The notes: generated by a model from the sequence alone, not told the origin. A stretch of 64,000 bases of DNA from Adiantum capillus-veneris (GCA_014529385.2 CM043944.1:81126384-81190383), one strand, 5' to 3'; counted from the first letter of the stretch, positions 33,976 through 46,565 are shown. Program-made: numbers and translations.

Positions 33976-34493
33976 TGTAAGGTATCTGACCCCGCGCTAA
34001 AAGAACACCATTGTACCATGAAAAAATCATAATGGAAAAAGTTACTATTTTTAGCAGTTTTATAAAATCTGTCGATGCCATGATGTTTAGAATGTCATAA
34101 AGCTTCCAAAAGTGAATTAAAATAATTTTTGTGGAAATTTTTCAAAAATAGTAAGTTTTTTGTCACCCTACCCGTCAATTTTGACCGTCTCGAAAAACTG
34201 CACCCGTATCCCAAATTTGGCAAAAAATGCATTTTTGGACGTCGGGGGCTGCTAAATATGGCAGGTACGCAAATTAATACACCTTAGTTAGATTTTAGTA
34301 TAACAAGTTTCAGCATTAAATTATGATTTGTATTGCCCGTCTTAGGTTAAAATTAAATTTTCCTAAAGTTGTGTGAGGAGGCATCGGGACTCCAGGGCTG
34401 TGTGGGAACTGGCTCCAGGCCACTGCAGACTGATTTTGGCAGTAAGAGGGCGCCCTCACACACTCACAGGGCTCGTGGGGCACTTTTCGTGCA

Positions 34494-34614
<121 letters not shown>

Positions 34615-34773
34615 AAGTGAGCTCTTGAGCAGGTTGGGACACTTGGTAAGTATGCAACTTGAGCTGCCATGCATGAAGTGAGTACTCCCCCAAATGCATA
34701 TAGCAGGCAAATTCAAATTTTTCAGCTTGTGAGCCTATATAAGAGTATGCTCACACACACACAAGCACACACA

Positions 34774-35218
34774 TTAGGAAAAGTTTGGACTCAAAAATGG
34801 GTCTTGTAAGAATTGTTGATGTGGCATAGCTTTCAAAAAGTGGGGATCGGTAAATTTTTTGCAAATAAGATCAAAACTCTCGGAGGTTAGATATTTAGAG
34901 TCTACTCTTCAAATGCTATCTATTGATATATAGCATGCATGTATCGGACATTGCCTTCATGTAGATCTAAAAAAAGGTGATTTTAGATTATCGTAACGGT
35001 AACAAAACCTGGCTGATTGAAAAAAAATGGCATAACTTTCATAGAAGTCATCCAAACTTGGCTCTTTAGAATCCATTTTTCAAGAACTTTCCAATGATAG
35101 GTCGTATCATGGGGTTCTAAGAAATATTTAGAGGGGTCTACCGGGTTTCTTTCTTTTGTACAACTTTGATGATGTGGCACTCTTAAAAGAACCAAAAATG
35201 AGTTCAAAATTTTCCTAA
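34774..35218. mobile_element. MITE-like insertion in LTR 2
   Basis: A 445-bp segment absent from LTR 1. Its ends are inverted repeats: TTAGGAAAAGTTTGGACTCA on the left, and TTAGGAAAATTTTGAACTCA on the reverse complement of the right. The flanks are GCACACACA and TGCACACAT, so an 8-9-bp target duplication (hAT- or Mutator-like) is possible. A TA duplication is also possible, because the site is low-complexity. Non-coding. Confidence 0.75.
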
Positions 35219-36060
35219 TGCACACATTAAGTACACACACACTCCTATACACACACATACCTTGGGGAGGTGCTGCCGGCAGACATAGCCTTTGGAAGAA
35301 GAGCTAAGGAGGAAAGTGCTGCCCGTTTCTCGTCTCGAGGAGTCCATTGCATCAGAATTTCGAGAGGAATTCAGCCTAATCTCGGTAATATCCAATTTAA
35401 TTCATGCTTGTTGAAATTCTCTCCAATATTCTCTTAATCCTGCATCTATTGTGCATAACCCTAGCTAAATTACTCAATGGATACTCTCTAATTCTCCGTA
35501 TCATTGATCTATTGCATAAATTTTAATCTAATTAGTAATTATGCAAGTACTTAGTCTCTCTTAATCATAGATTAATGCATGATTAAGGAATCAACCGCTA
35601 ACCACCATTGTAATTAAGAACAACTCGGCATTGAGGTAGAGATGGTCAACTGCTTTCTATTGCCACACAATGTTTAAACAACTAAATTAGAATCAATTAT
35701 CTCATAGATTAGGATGTAATTAGTGAAATTAATCCATCATTAATCACTAGGAAGGGAGAAGCCCTCTCACCTATGCATACGGTAAATCTGCAAACCTCTA
35801 CTTGCATTAGGAAGTGATTAAGCATGCCGAATTCATCTCTGGTAAATAGATGGAGAAGAAACCTGAAATTCTTAACTATCTAGGCCACAATTCCCATAGA
35901 ACAAGTAAGGTGCTATCAGAAATCTCTATGTCTTGAAGTAATCAAACCTCTTGTATAAAGGGATTTGCTTATTGGGACTAATCTGTCATTTTGGTCATAT
36001 GTTTCTCTCGAATATTAGCTCTTTTTTTTCCAAGTTGTAAATTTAAGTAGTGAGTATAAA

Positions 36061-36231
36061 ATGGCCCCGGTAAAGAGAACTCGTTTCGGTGGTTCCCACG
36101 ACCGCGAGGCTGGAACAAGCAACACTAATGGAAAGGGAAAAGCTCCCATGGTTGACCAAGTACCGGCCATCTCACGGAGCAATGACGAGGAAATTGTGGA
36201 GGTAGGTCAACTTTTAATTCAAGTTTGTTAA
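36061..36231 (+). CDS. LTR 2 copy of the LTR-resident short ORF
   Basis: Identical in sequence to 31,185-31,355, including the GTAGGT donor at 36,202. Confidence 0.4.
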   Translation: MAPVKRTRFGGSHDREAGTSNTNGKGKAPMVDQVPAISRSNDEEIVEVGQLLIQVC

Positions 36232-37030
36232 AGCAACATTGCATTCGATAAGGTAGGATGAAAAACACACTTCCCAACATGTTGGAAATCAACGGAAACC
36301 ATGGCATTTAAATTAAGTGTATTTTATATTCAAGTAGGAAGGAATGCTTTTGGAATATAGTGTCTGAATTAGGAAAGATTGGTTGCTAGGGAAAATATAG
36401 CTCAGCTAGTTCATTTTCAATTCCAATGTTAATCTAGTCCAAACCCCCTCTTGATCACAGGGGGCAGCTCGCGAAGTTATTCGCAGGAGGTAGAGTTCCT
36501 GGTTAAGGGCTCTTGAATCCATGACTATTGGTTAAGCGGTGGATATCCACGATTGCTGGTTAAGCGGTGGACAACCTAGTTGTATGGGAAACTAGGCGAC
36601 AATGTTTGGAGTAAACACTCGCTGGGGGATTTCGTGCCTCCAGAGCATTGGAACTTTAAATGAATGAGTTTTTGAGTGAATTTTTACTAGAACTACTTTT
36701 TTGGTGCCGCTTTGCAATACTAGTTGAAGGGTTGTAGTAAAGAACTTGTGAATCGGAAAAATAAACAAATAACTTATATGTTGAACAACCATTGTGGTAG
36801 TAGTTAGGTAACAAAGGAAGTGTGAGTATGGGGTGGAAAGTGGGGTCTTGGCACGGGTTGCCAATGACTATGAGAAGGGTGGTCCAAATTGGTCGGGAAC
36901 TCTCCGTACCCATAGTGTTATAAATCGATGCTAGTATTACTCATTGCCCCAAGAGCGGCGAAGCCTCAAGTGTACGTGCCTCTGAAACATGGGGAAAAAG
37001 ACACTCGGGACTTCTCTCCTCTTGGAAGGT

Positions 37031-37260
37031 TGTGTGCGCGTATGTCGCACGTGTCAATCGAAGGAACTTGCCGATACACTGTGTGCAAGCCACAAATGGC
37101 TCCAAGCACACAACAAGCCTAAGCTAGTAAGTTCAAAGATGGCGATGGTGTGTCACTCACCGCTCTATACTTGCTTTCGTGGAGGATTCCTCGTCGCAAA
37201 GAAGAGAGAGACGCCGGTACGCCGCGCTCAACTGCCTTGCCGCCATTATTCCGTCGCAAT

Positions 37261-37343
<83 letters not shown>

Positions 37344-37667
37344 GGCATACAGGCATACACACACACACAAGGAGATGAAGAAGAAGAAGATGGAGATGGA
37401 GCAAGATCACTCTTCAATTGCACAAATGAGAGAATGAGTGAATTTTAGGTTTAGTTGACTTTTATATGAGCTCGCCCCATTCACACTTGGGTGCCCATGC
37501 TTAGCCAACTAATCCCTTGAATGTTCCAGTTAGAGTGCACCTCTCATCGGCGATCACTCTTACCCTTTTCCTATTGGACCGACAAGCCCGGTACCTGACT
37601 CTACCAAAGTAAATAATACAACGTCCGTTGTAGGTGATAGGGTGTCTGTGAGCCGTGAGGGTTAACA
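37031..37667 (-). repeat. GP-1 3' LTR
   Basis: About 637 bp. The outer edge on the plus strand is TGTGTGCGCGTATGTC and the inner edge is GGGTTAACA (minus-strand start TGTTAACCC). It contains a (CT)n-(AC)n microsatellite at 37,262-37,340. The first 100 bp match 54,060-54,160. Confidence 0.85.
37262..37340. repeat. (CT)n(AC)n compound microsatellite
   Basis: About 22 CT units followed by about 16 AC units. Frames crossing it are spurious. Confidence 0.97.
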
Positions 37668-37680
37668 TGCCCCCCTTCTT
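37668..37680 (-). other. GP-1 polypurine tract
   Basis: Minus strand AAGAAGGGGGGCA directly before the LTR start TGTTAACCC. Confidence 0.8.
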
Positions 37681-39144
37681 GATGTAGATTCCGTCCTCGA
37701 AAGCTATTGAGTTGCAGCACGTTCGTCCAGGTGGAAGAGCATTTGAGATGAATGTGCTTAGCCTTCTTCAGTCACTGCAAAATCAAACAACATTGGCATA
37801 GTAAATGAACTCTCATATACAATTAAAAATCATATGGATTTGTAGACAGACAAATTGATTGGTAACAGAATTTTAAACCATTTGTCAGCTATAAACATTA
37901 AATTGCAATATAATCAAATGCATAAACAGATGTAAAGGTAAAAATTAAATGAATCTGGGGTCGCAAATTTAACGATCGAAAGGCACTAAAGATCGACTAT
38001 TAATACCATGGGTAATCTTCTTAATTTTCTCTGGTCAATTAAGTTGTTTAATTGCGAGAGCCAAGTATTTCATGTCTAACGACTAACTAGAGGCTATACC
38101 TAGGAGACCTTGTAGTTAAGCTACAATAAAAGTAATTTCTCATGAAATGATTACCTTTTCTTTGACCCCCCAAAAGTCTTTTCTCATTGATTTACTTTTG
38201 ATGTGTGTGCTTATTTTGTATGCCTTGGGTTTTTTGCTTTTCAAGGAAAAGCGCCCACAGTGGGAACCTCTAGGGCTCTAGTACCATAGGCGATACATGT
38301 GAGTGAAGTACCAAATTAAGCTGAGATTTCTCTTCCAGCTTAAGATTTTACATTGTGGCACTTTGATTTTTTTTGTTTGTTCGTTTTCAGCATTTTAATT
38401 TTGTAGCTTTGAGGGGTCATATAACACTGTTACCCTCCCCAGGCTCATCACATTAGTAAACTCCCTTTATAATACTTAAGCTAAAGGTCAATAGGGACTA
38501 AGCCCACTAGAAAGCCCTAGTACATTTCACACAATGCTGCCTAAATCGAATTAAGAACCTAAGTAACCATTAATTATTAGGAAGGCATTCCCCATGGTAT
38601 TAAGAGAAGATCTCTAACACCTAGCTTGGTCAATCTAGCTTAGTCGGACTGCTTGATTTTTAAACCTAGATAAGTGCTTATGACAAAAAATTGCATTGAA
38701 TTTAATGTTTGATACTCAGCAAATGTGCTGAATATTATGCTATGCTACCAATCACAATTAAAGTAGACAAACATGGATGCAAAAAGATAAAGGGCAATGC
38801 TAATGGACAAGAAGCACCTTTTTGCGTTGATGGTCGCGCTTGATTTGAAGTTTGAACGAGAGAAAGATTCCATGAAGGTCCAAATCCTAACAACAGCAAC
38901 ACGTTCCTATACACACTAGGAAACACAAAGAATACCTCTAGGAGGCACATCAGTGGGAAAAGGTACTTTGCTAATAACTAAACTCTAAAACAAAAACACC
39001 CATCGTACTAATCTTACCTACCCTCCATCACTCGAGTGATGAGGATCAAAGGTGTTTTATGACATAGGTTTTTGTTTCAGTGTACCGGATGTGAATGTGT
39101 AGGTTTGAGTCAATGTTTTGACTTTTATTGCGCATACTCGTTTG
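37681..39144 (-). other. GP-1 3' untranslated region, no gene
   Basis: AT-rich, without conserved frames on either strand. A pol gene of normal size could not fit here. Confidence 0.55.
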
Positions 39145-40227
39145 CTAATTTCTCTTGCTCTTTATTTTTTTTGTTTTTTGTGAGTAGAAGGCTATACATT
39201 CCCTAAGATTGGTGATTGAGTTAGGGAAACAAGGGTAAGAGGGAAATAATTCAATAGGCTGACGTGAATGAAGACTTCCCCCCTTCCTTGGGTAGATCAT
39301 ACCGTTTGAAATGTGCTTGCCACCCTTTGAAACCAATTGCTCCAGTCGATAATAGGTGAGTATTTTTGCCAATAGTTTTCTATTACCTTAGGTGCCTCAT
39401 CGAGCTGCAAGGGTGGTAAGGTACTCTCCCAGGATCGAACTTGAAGTGGTTCATTAGGTGATTCTTGAACACTGGGAGGTGTGGATTCCTTTGTAGCTTC
39501 ATGGAGGTCCACTATTGTGGGTGGAGGATGTGGAGAAGATTTTACCTCTATGGATGCATTACATGAGGAGCTAGAAGCTTCATGGGACTCCCTCCTTCCT
39601 GAGCTAGGTAGAACAAATCGTTCTTTGTTCGGTACCCAAACTAGCTCTGGTCGAGCGGGCTTCCAATAGTCATTTAGGAATCCATCGCAACATTTTCTTA
39701 CTTTTATTGGAGAGAGTGGTACGTTTCTTACAAGGCTTTTTTTTTATAGTACTAGCCATGGTCACTAAAGAAGCTTTAGGGACCCACTTGTATGTTTTCT
39801 TCCTTATATTAGGACGAGTCTTGTCAGAAGCTATATGCATTGCTTGTAGCATATTTAAGGGTACATGCATTTCATCCCCCTCAATTGTTACCCAGGTTGT
39901 CCCCCTGTTTCCCCAAGTGTCTATGGTTGCTGCGAGGTGGACCCAATCCACATTGTCTGACTCAGTCATCCCAGGTAGTACATCCATATAAGGAGAATCT
40001 TCCCCAACATCAGTTTTCACTTTACACATGTAACAATACTGCAATGGGGCCGAGTGAACTATGGTGTCAGATCTATGATCAATTATAAACCTGTTTCCTA
40101 GAGGATGTGCTTGACCAGTAACAAGATCCGCTCGAATGACAAAATCTTGGAACTGCAAGTAGACATGGTTTTTAGACCAGTCATGCACCATTTTTGCTTC
40201 CCTCATGAAAGGACGTCCTAAGATCAT
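39145..40227 (-). pseudogene. GP-1 protease C-terminus and Trp-Pro-Lys tail
   Basis: It follows the protease core across an in-frame TAG. MILGRPFMREAKMVHDWSKN is the conserved C-terminal block of gypsy retropepsins (I-L-G-R-x-[FW]). About 120 residues later comes a tail with TYKWVPKASL and, after a basic stretch, LRWIPK. A one-base shift then leads to NDYWKPARPELVWVPNKERF and a low-complexity Ser/Glu/Pro region ending near 39,297. The Trp-[VI]-Pro-Lys motifs resemble those in GP-2. Their role is unknown; RNA binding or Gag assembly are guesses. Confidence 0.7.
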
Positions 40228-40982
40228 CTATGATTCCATAGTGTGTTTGGAGAAATCCATAACAATGAAGATAATCCTTATTTTATGTCCAAAGACCTTG
40301 ATCTTGAGATATTCTAGCATCCCAATAGGTTTAATGATAGACCCATTGGCCATCTTTACTACAATGGTTGTTGGTGCAAGGTGAGGTCTTCCCATAGTTT
40401 CCCAACAATTTTTAGTCACAATGCTAACCCCAGCGCCACCATCAAGGATTCCCTTCACAATTAATCCCTTATTAGTGATTGGCATGGTCGCATTGGATTC
40501 ATCACCCTCAAAGTATTGTCCCAACTTGTTAACAGGTATTTCTATAACAAGGTTCTCATCTAGGTTGGGTTGTGGATCTAAGTGTTTCTCCTCTATTGGC
40601 ATCTCCACAGCTCCATCCATCTGTGCAAATTGTGGTAGCCCAAACCTTAGTTCTCCATTGAGGAAGGCTCGAAGAGCTGAGACTAGCTCAGGATCTTTAT
40701 ATAGTTTGCACATGATGGTGGTGGTTCTAACTTTTGAAGACATGAAATCCATCTATTTGGCAATGTTTAACGGCACCTTTTGGACTTCATCCCCTTGACG
40801 TGGGGAAGGTGGGATCTCCATTTCTTTGATAGGATCAAGTACTCCCTCTGTAAACATTCTTTCCATCAAGAAGTGAGTACGCTCACTTTCCCATGACTTT
40901 AAGTCACTTTCTTCTTGGATGACACTAGGTATGGCTAAGGGTCTATGGACTTGGTGAGGTTGTTGTTGCGTAGGGAACACGG
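40228..40982 (-). pseudogene. pro: GP-1 retropepsin (DGGA active site)
   Basis: From the insertion edge at 40,982 the frame passes one in-frame TAG at 40,755-40,753. It contains ELRFGLPQFAQMDGA, NKLGQYFEGDESNA and the protease core GLIVKGILDGGAGVSIVTKN. MANGSIIKPIGML and FGHKIRIIFIVMD follow. The active site is D-G-G-A where most retropepsins have D-[ST]-G-A; the Tat element in this window also has D-G-G-A. The frame stops (TAG) just before the ILGRP block. Confidence 0.8.
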
Positions 40983-42130
40983 TGTGAGCGGGATGAAAAC
41001 ACACAGAACACCTCTATGAGGACCCGAAACACACTCTTGGGATGATACACACACACACACTATGGGGCACCACTCGGCTTACACAACCCACCTGGCCGAG
41101 ACAGTGAACACATCGATGGAGTGAGAGGAGAGAGACTACCCTTTTACCCACTCCACACAGAGAGCGACACACACACACACACACACCCAAAAAACTCAGC
41201 TCAAAAGAGGAGAATTTATGATGTTTAGATACAATTGAGCTTGGGCAAACACCAATGGGGCAAATAGCTCACACAATATGGGTAAAAGATGCCAGATACA
41301 ATCACAAATTGGAGCAAAAGCTCCTCTCATAGGAGAAACTTACACAGCAAAAACATCAGAAAAAGAGTGATGAATTTGGAAAAATTGACAGCCCCATCGT
41401 GTCCGGAACGGCCCAAAACCCCAGTCTACAATGTCAAAGTGCTCAATCCGACCTCGGATGAGTAGTTTACGGCCAAAACAGGCTCCAAAAACCCCAAAAA
41501 CATAGTTGTGGCTGTTCCTCCTCTTCTCTCCACGTTTTTTCTGGTCTTCTCTCTGTTTCTTCAGTTCCCACACTTAGCTTTATTACTTGGGCACCCTTGG
41601 CCTTTTAGATGACCTCAAACGGACCCCAAACATGCCAAAAATTGACCTCGCAGTGCATAGTTGTCACCTTGCTGCATCCATACGCACACCTGGCACTCGA
41701 CTTTTTTCAATAATGCATCCCTCCACCACGTGAAGTGTCCCCAAAATATGGTCCTCATGATGAAATTTCTTCATAATTATCACAAGAAAACATCCACGTT
41801 GTGCCCGTACTTCTCCACGTGCAAGTATTGACCCCATTCGACCTCCTAACGCCACTAGATGCCATCTGACGCACCTGCTTACCTCATGCCATCGGCCCGC
41901 GGATAGCTTCTTCGAGAAGTTTAACGCACTACCAAATCCTCATTATTATAAAAGAACACACTGGTACTGGAGATAGTGAAAATCGATGCACTATGTACAC
42001 CCTGTCCTACCTGTACACATGTGGGCCCCACGTAACCACCTAGCTTTGGAAAATGGGCAATCCTTTATTTGATGCACCATGCATGTGTATGTACATATGC
42101 ACAATCCCTTGCTCCAAAAAACTCTTGACA
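40983..42130 (-). repeat. Tat element 3' LTR
   Basis: About 1148 bp, TGTGAGCGGGAT to CTCTTGACA on the plus strand. The exact outer base is ambiguous by one or two because the target duplication overlaps TGTG. Confidence 0.9.
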
Positions 42131-42146
42131 TAATTTGCCCATCCCC
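42131..42146 (-). other. Tat element polypurine tract (weak)
   Basis: Minus strand GGGGATGGGCAAATTA adjoins the LTR. It is purine-rich but interrupted. Confidence 0.45.
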
Positions 42147-42158
42147 TAGCCTGCTAGA

Positions 42159-43781
42159 TCATTCATGATCAACAACAGCAAAAAGAGATATGAGACTCGC
42201 CGCATCACAAGTCTTCTCATCCCTCACAGACATTACTTGCTCCACAGATGGCTCATCTTGCTCCACCATCATCAATCTAGCATGATACAATTTAAGACGC
42301 AATCCATTTACCCTTGACTTATATGGGATTCCATCCAGGTTAGCCAGCTGATATGTACCATTCGAAAAACACTCCACTACCTTGAAAGGGCCTTCCCACT
42401 TAATTTGAAACTTCTTTTGGAAAGTGTTGTCCAGCTTGTTTTTGTAACGCAAAACCAAGTCATGCTTCTTGATACCCTTACTTTTGACCTATTCATTTAT
42501 CTTTGCCAAATCCTTATCCTGCATTTGTCCATAATGTTCCAATGCACTCATTCTATCCAGTTGAACCTCTTGTAACTGTAAGAGCCTCTCTTTGAATGCA
42601 TCACTAGGCAGCCCAAGTAACTTCTCTAGCATCTTTACTGCAGGCAACTCTACTTCCACAGGCAATAGTGCTTCCTTTCCATATACCAAATGAAACGGAG
42701 TAAACCCTATACCTGTCTTCACTGAAGTACGGTAAGCCCATAATGCACTAGGAAATTCCAAATCCCAATTCTTTCCTTGGTGCTCTGTCACTTTCGAAAG
42801 GATTTGTACCAACTCACCATTGAATCTTTCATTTAAGACATTACACTGCGGGTAATAAGGAGTGGTATGCTGGTGCCTAATCTTCATCTTTGCGCACAAA
42901 AAGTCTAGCAGTTTGGCTCTAAATCTTGGCCCCTTATCTGAAAGTAGCTCTAGTGGCACCCCAAACTTGCAACATATTTCATCATACACAAATTTTGCCA
43001 CATCCTTTGCAATGATTTGTTTTACTGCTATAGCCTCTGCCCATCTAGAGAGATAGTCCACTGCAGTCAAAATATAGCTTTTGCCCCTGCTTGTGATAGG
43101 TAGCGGGCCTATTGCATCAATCCCCCACTTTTCAAACACATCAAACGCCATAATGGTTTTCCCAAGCTCTGGCTTCAACACTCTCTTCCCAAATTCTTGA
43201 CACCTACTGCAAGACCTACACCAATGGTGAACATCCTTGTGCAAACTAGGCCATACATACCCCTCTTGCAAGATCTTATGCAAGGTGATCTTTAGAGCAA
43301 AATGTCCACCACATGCACCTTCATGATTCTCTTCCAACACTCTATAAAGCTCCTCCCGCCAAGGTACACGTCTCAACACAAGATCAGCCCCTTTCATGTA
43401 TAAGACATCACCAATCAATTTGTACCTGTATGCTCTACGCACAAAGCCATACTTCTTAAACTTCTGAATGTCCTTTGGAATGATTCCTGTTAGCAAAAAC
43501 TCCTCTTCTTGAGCCAAACTTTCCCTGCCATAATAAAGAGGTAAAGTGGTCCTCAACACAAATAGCTCCCCAATCATTCTTTGAGCTGCTTCATGTGCCT
43601 CTCCATTTAGAGTACGTTCAATGTTTCTGACGCTCCATGCTTCAAACTTTTTTAACAGGCCTTTAATTCTAAAACACATTTCCTTCAATGAGGTGTTCTT
43701 GCTCTTCCACACACCCAGCACTTGCTTCACAGCTAACAAGGCATCACCTTTTATACTCCACCTTTTAATCCTGTGCTTCAA
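42159..43781 (-). pseudogene. pol: Tat integrase with end of second RNase H
   Basis: It begins with KGDALLAVKQVLGVWKSKN and NIERTLNGEAHEAAQ, the last third of the archaeal-like RNase H with its catalytic Asp. Integrase follows. The zinc domain is HEGACGGHFALKIT then WCRSCSRCQ. The core is WGIDAIGPLP (first Asp), LLSDKGPRFRAKLLDF (second Asp) and NVLNERFNGELVQIL (Glu). The C-terminal part is FHLVYGKEALLPVEVELP. An in-frame TAG at 42,489 separates the last 100 residues (LRYKNKLDNTFQKKFQIKWE), which hold the usual W-x-G-P-F-x-V end. All three integrase catalytic residues are intact. Confidence 0.93.
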
Positions 43782-44395
43782 TCAAATGTGTAATCCAGCC
43801 TCCAATGTAGCATATTCAGCCTCATTGTTACTATGCGCATCCAATTTGAACCCTCTCTTGCATACTAGCTTCCCCTCTGGATCATAAAGTGCTATACCCC
43901 CTGAAGCTGCATCATGGCTCTTTCTGTATGATCCATCAAAGAACAACACATGTGCATTGCTGACCTCTTCCTTAATAAGAAGGGGATTCTCCTTGTAGTT
44001 CAACAAATTGGCTAGGGTAGCTCTTGTACTGTCTTCCACTAAAAAAGAGAACTCAAACTCTTGCAGCTCAATTACCCATTTCTTGACCACATTTGACATG
44101 TGACATTTGACATGTTAGTGCCATTAAATAACTATGGCAAAAAGGCATAACTCGTCAAGAAAAAAAAAGGTCGTGGTAGCAAATAATGACGAAATCGTTG
44201 ACAAGCAAATATTACACTGGCCATCACTAGCTCTACTTCCGAGAATTTTCTCTCTGCTAACAACTTCACTCGGCTTGCACAATACACTGGCCTCATATAG
44301 TTGCCCTTCCCCTTTTGCAATAGCATGGCTCCAATGGCATCATCCCCTACTAATGGATTTACATAAAACACTTTCTCCCAATCAGGAGCCTGCAT
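43782..44395 (-). pseudogene. Tat RNase H (end of first) and second, archaeal-like RNase H
   Basis: 44,395-44,132 carries the first RNase H: FYVNPLVGDDAIGAMLLQ, RPVYCASRVK and ELVMASVIFACQRFRHYL. A 14-bp duplication around 44,095-44,122 disrupts the junction. 44,099-43,782 then starts VLFFDGSYRKSHDAASGGIA and reaches NNEAEYATLEAGL. The second RNase H has Asp (FDGS), Glu (NEAEY) and, after an in-frame TGA at 43,784, Asp (KGDA). A second RNase H placed between the first one and integrase is diagnostic of Tat-lineage gypsy elements. Confidence 0.9.
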
Positions 44396-44409
44396 GGCTC
44401 ACAACCCCC

Positions 44410-45188
44410 CTAACACCTCTTGAAACACTTCTTCACACTTGTCACCCCATTGCAATGGATCATGCTTTTCCACTTGTATGGAGTAAACCATGCCATGTAC
44501 TTCACTTTGTGTATAAAAGTTTCCAATTTCTTTGTACTCGTAGGTGATGGAAGAGGAATAATAGACTTAAGCTTGTCTAGATCAGCCTCAATGCCATTTT
44601 CTGACACCATGTGGCCCAATAACTTCACTCTTGGCTATGCTAGATGACATTTCTTTGGATTTAGTTGTCCTCCACATTCATCATATCGAGCCAATACCAT
44701 CTGCAACTTCTCATGACGCTCAGCCCTACTACTGTAGACACAGAAGTCGTCCATAAAAGCTTTAACACAACTGCCAATGAATGGTGCCAATACCCAAGTT
44801 TCTCTCTCTTGATAGAAAGATGGTCCATTTGACAACCCAAATGGCAATACCGTATAGCAATAGCAACCCCATGGCGTAATGAAAGTTGTTTTTGTGCGGT
44901 CTTTAAGAGAAATCTTCAATTGAAAATAGCTTGAAAAACCATCACACACACTGTACCTCTCATAACCTCTGAATCCAAGATCTGGTCGATGAATGGAAGA
45001 GGATATGGGTTCTTCTTAGTGGCTGCATTTAAGGGATTAAAATCTACACAAATCCTCCACTTCCCATCCTTCTTTGGACTGACTACTACTGGACTCACCC
45101 ATTCTGTGGTCTCCACAGGGACTATGAACCCTGCCTTCAATAACTTGTCCACCTCTTCCTGCAAGGCTTCCATTTTCTCTTGACCCAT
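44410..45188 (-). pseudogene. pol: Tat reverse transcriptase
   Basis: It starts MEALQEEVDKLLKAGFIVPV with SPVVVSPKKDGKWRICVDF and NPYPLPFIDQ. A frameshift near 44,930 leads into GFSSYFQLKISLKDRTKTTF, LPFGLSNGPSFYQ and the catalytic FMDDFCVYS, with both Asp present. A second shift leads to LLGHMVSENGIEADLDKLKS, the thumb/connection region. It would have been fused to gag-pro through the TGA at 45,194. Confidence 0.92.
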
Positions 45189-45191
45189 CCT

Positions 45192-46565
45192 TCATAGCCT
45201 TTGCCGCACTGGCTTAGCACCTTCTTTCAGCTCTATATGCATCTCTTCGCCCTTAAACCCTCTGATCTCTTCATAGGAAGTACTGAACAAATCAGGAAAA
45301 CTAGCCAGCATGTGCAAATATATCTCCTTCTCCATAGCTGAGAGGTCTCCACTGATCATTTGTGTCATCAATTCCTGCTTCTTTGACAATTCAATCTTGG
45401 TTTGCATCAGCCCTTCAATCACTTCATAAGGCCCTTCACTTTCATCTTCAACCTCATTTGCAAATGCGACTAAACCAGACTCCTGGATTCCTTTGTCAAT
45501 CAATAGAATTGCAACATCAACATCTTCATCACTATTGGTAGTGCTATCACTGTCCTCATTAGAAACTGTGGAATAGTCTTCATCACTAGACTCATCCTCA
45601 TCTTCATAAAGCTCTTCTAATTGTTTCCTTGTGTCCATATTATATAGCTTCTTGGCACCTGTCTTTCCATAGAGGCTAATAGTACCACATCGCCAATCTT
45701 GAACAGCTCCCACTGCACGTAACCATGGTCTGCCCAGTATAATAGGATATGCTCCCAACCCCGCCGGCATCAAATGAAAATCAACCACTGCCTTTGTATC
45801 ATATGCTTCCACTTCTAAGATCTTTACAACACCCAAACATTTTACCTTCTGATGGTTTGTCAATCTGATCCGAAACCCTGACACCCCAGTCACTGTAAGA
45901 CCCATCTTCTCAACGCATGAGTGTGTTATGACACATATTTGGGCTCCACCATCCACATAACCTTGTCCCATATTTTTTCTTTTATGCCACACATCTACTA
46001 TTGGGAAAATGTCTGGTAGCTCGTCCATTTCCAACACCTTCACTGAACCTCTCTGTGGCTCTTTCTCCATTGGGTTAACCATCCTCTTCCACTGTTGCTT
46101 TAGCTTAGGCACCATCTCTATAAGCTGCCCAAAAGTAACATCAGCTTTCCTGCTTGTCAAATCCTCCTTCAAGTCATAACTTAATTGCCCATCCCCTAGT
46201 GGAAAATCAGAAACATGAAACTTGCGACGAGACCTCCTTTTCCTCTTGGCCTTGATATCCTCGCCTTCATGGCTCTTTCCCTTCTTCTTACTAGGACCTG
46301 GGGAACTTCTTCCTTCCTTGTCCTCTGTGGTCCTCTTCCCAATAGGCATCACTAATGTATCCTCTAGCTTTGATGCCTTCTCCAAGGTAACCACACTTAA
46401 CACTTTTTTCTTTCCCTTTTCCTCCTGGGTTAATCCACTGGCTCCTTCTTCTCCCTTGATTTCAATGCCATAATCATTTGACCTAGTTAGAACCTGTCTT
46501 GGCAATGCATACATGTCTCCCCCCATCCTCGGTGGCTTATCACATTGCGGGCTGATGTGTCCCAA
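45192..46565 (-). pseudogene. pro: Tat gag C-terminus and retropepsin
   Basis: 457 codons, open. Upstream in frame is PTCYNCGELGHISPQC, a canonical CCHC knuckle, cut off from the previous gag frame by an in-frame TAG (about 46,593). A basic Lys/Arg-rich linker follows, then the protease: MGQGYVDGGAQICVITHSCV with D-G-G-A, GFRIRLTNHQKVKCLGVV and LGAYPIILGRPWLRAVGAV. The frame ends with acidic repeats and a KPVRQRL motif that normally runs straight into RT. The TGA at 45,194-45,192 stands where CGA (Arg) is expected, consistent with CpG decay. Confidence 0.88.

Noticed and set aside
37681-39144. Hidden pol gene in GP-1 between its protein tail and 3' LTR
   Set aside because: Only 1.46 kb, AT-rich, with no RT, RNase H or integrase motif on either strand.
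43621-43887. Plus-strand frames of 60-140 codons over the Tat and GP-1 coding regions
   Set aside because: They are mirror frames of the minus-strand polyproteins and carry no domain of their own.
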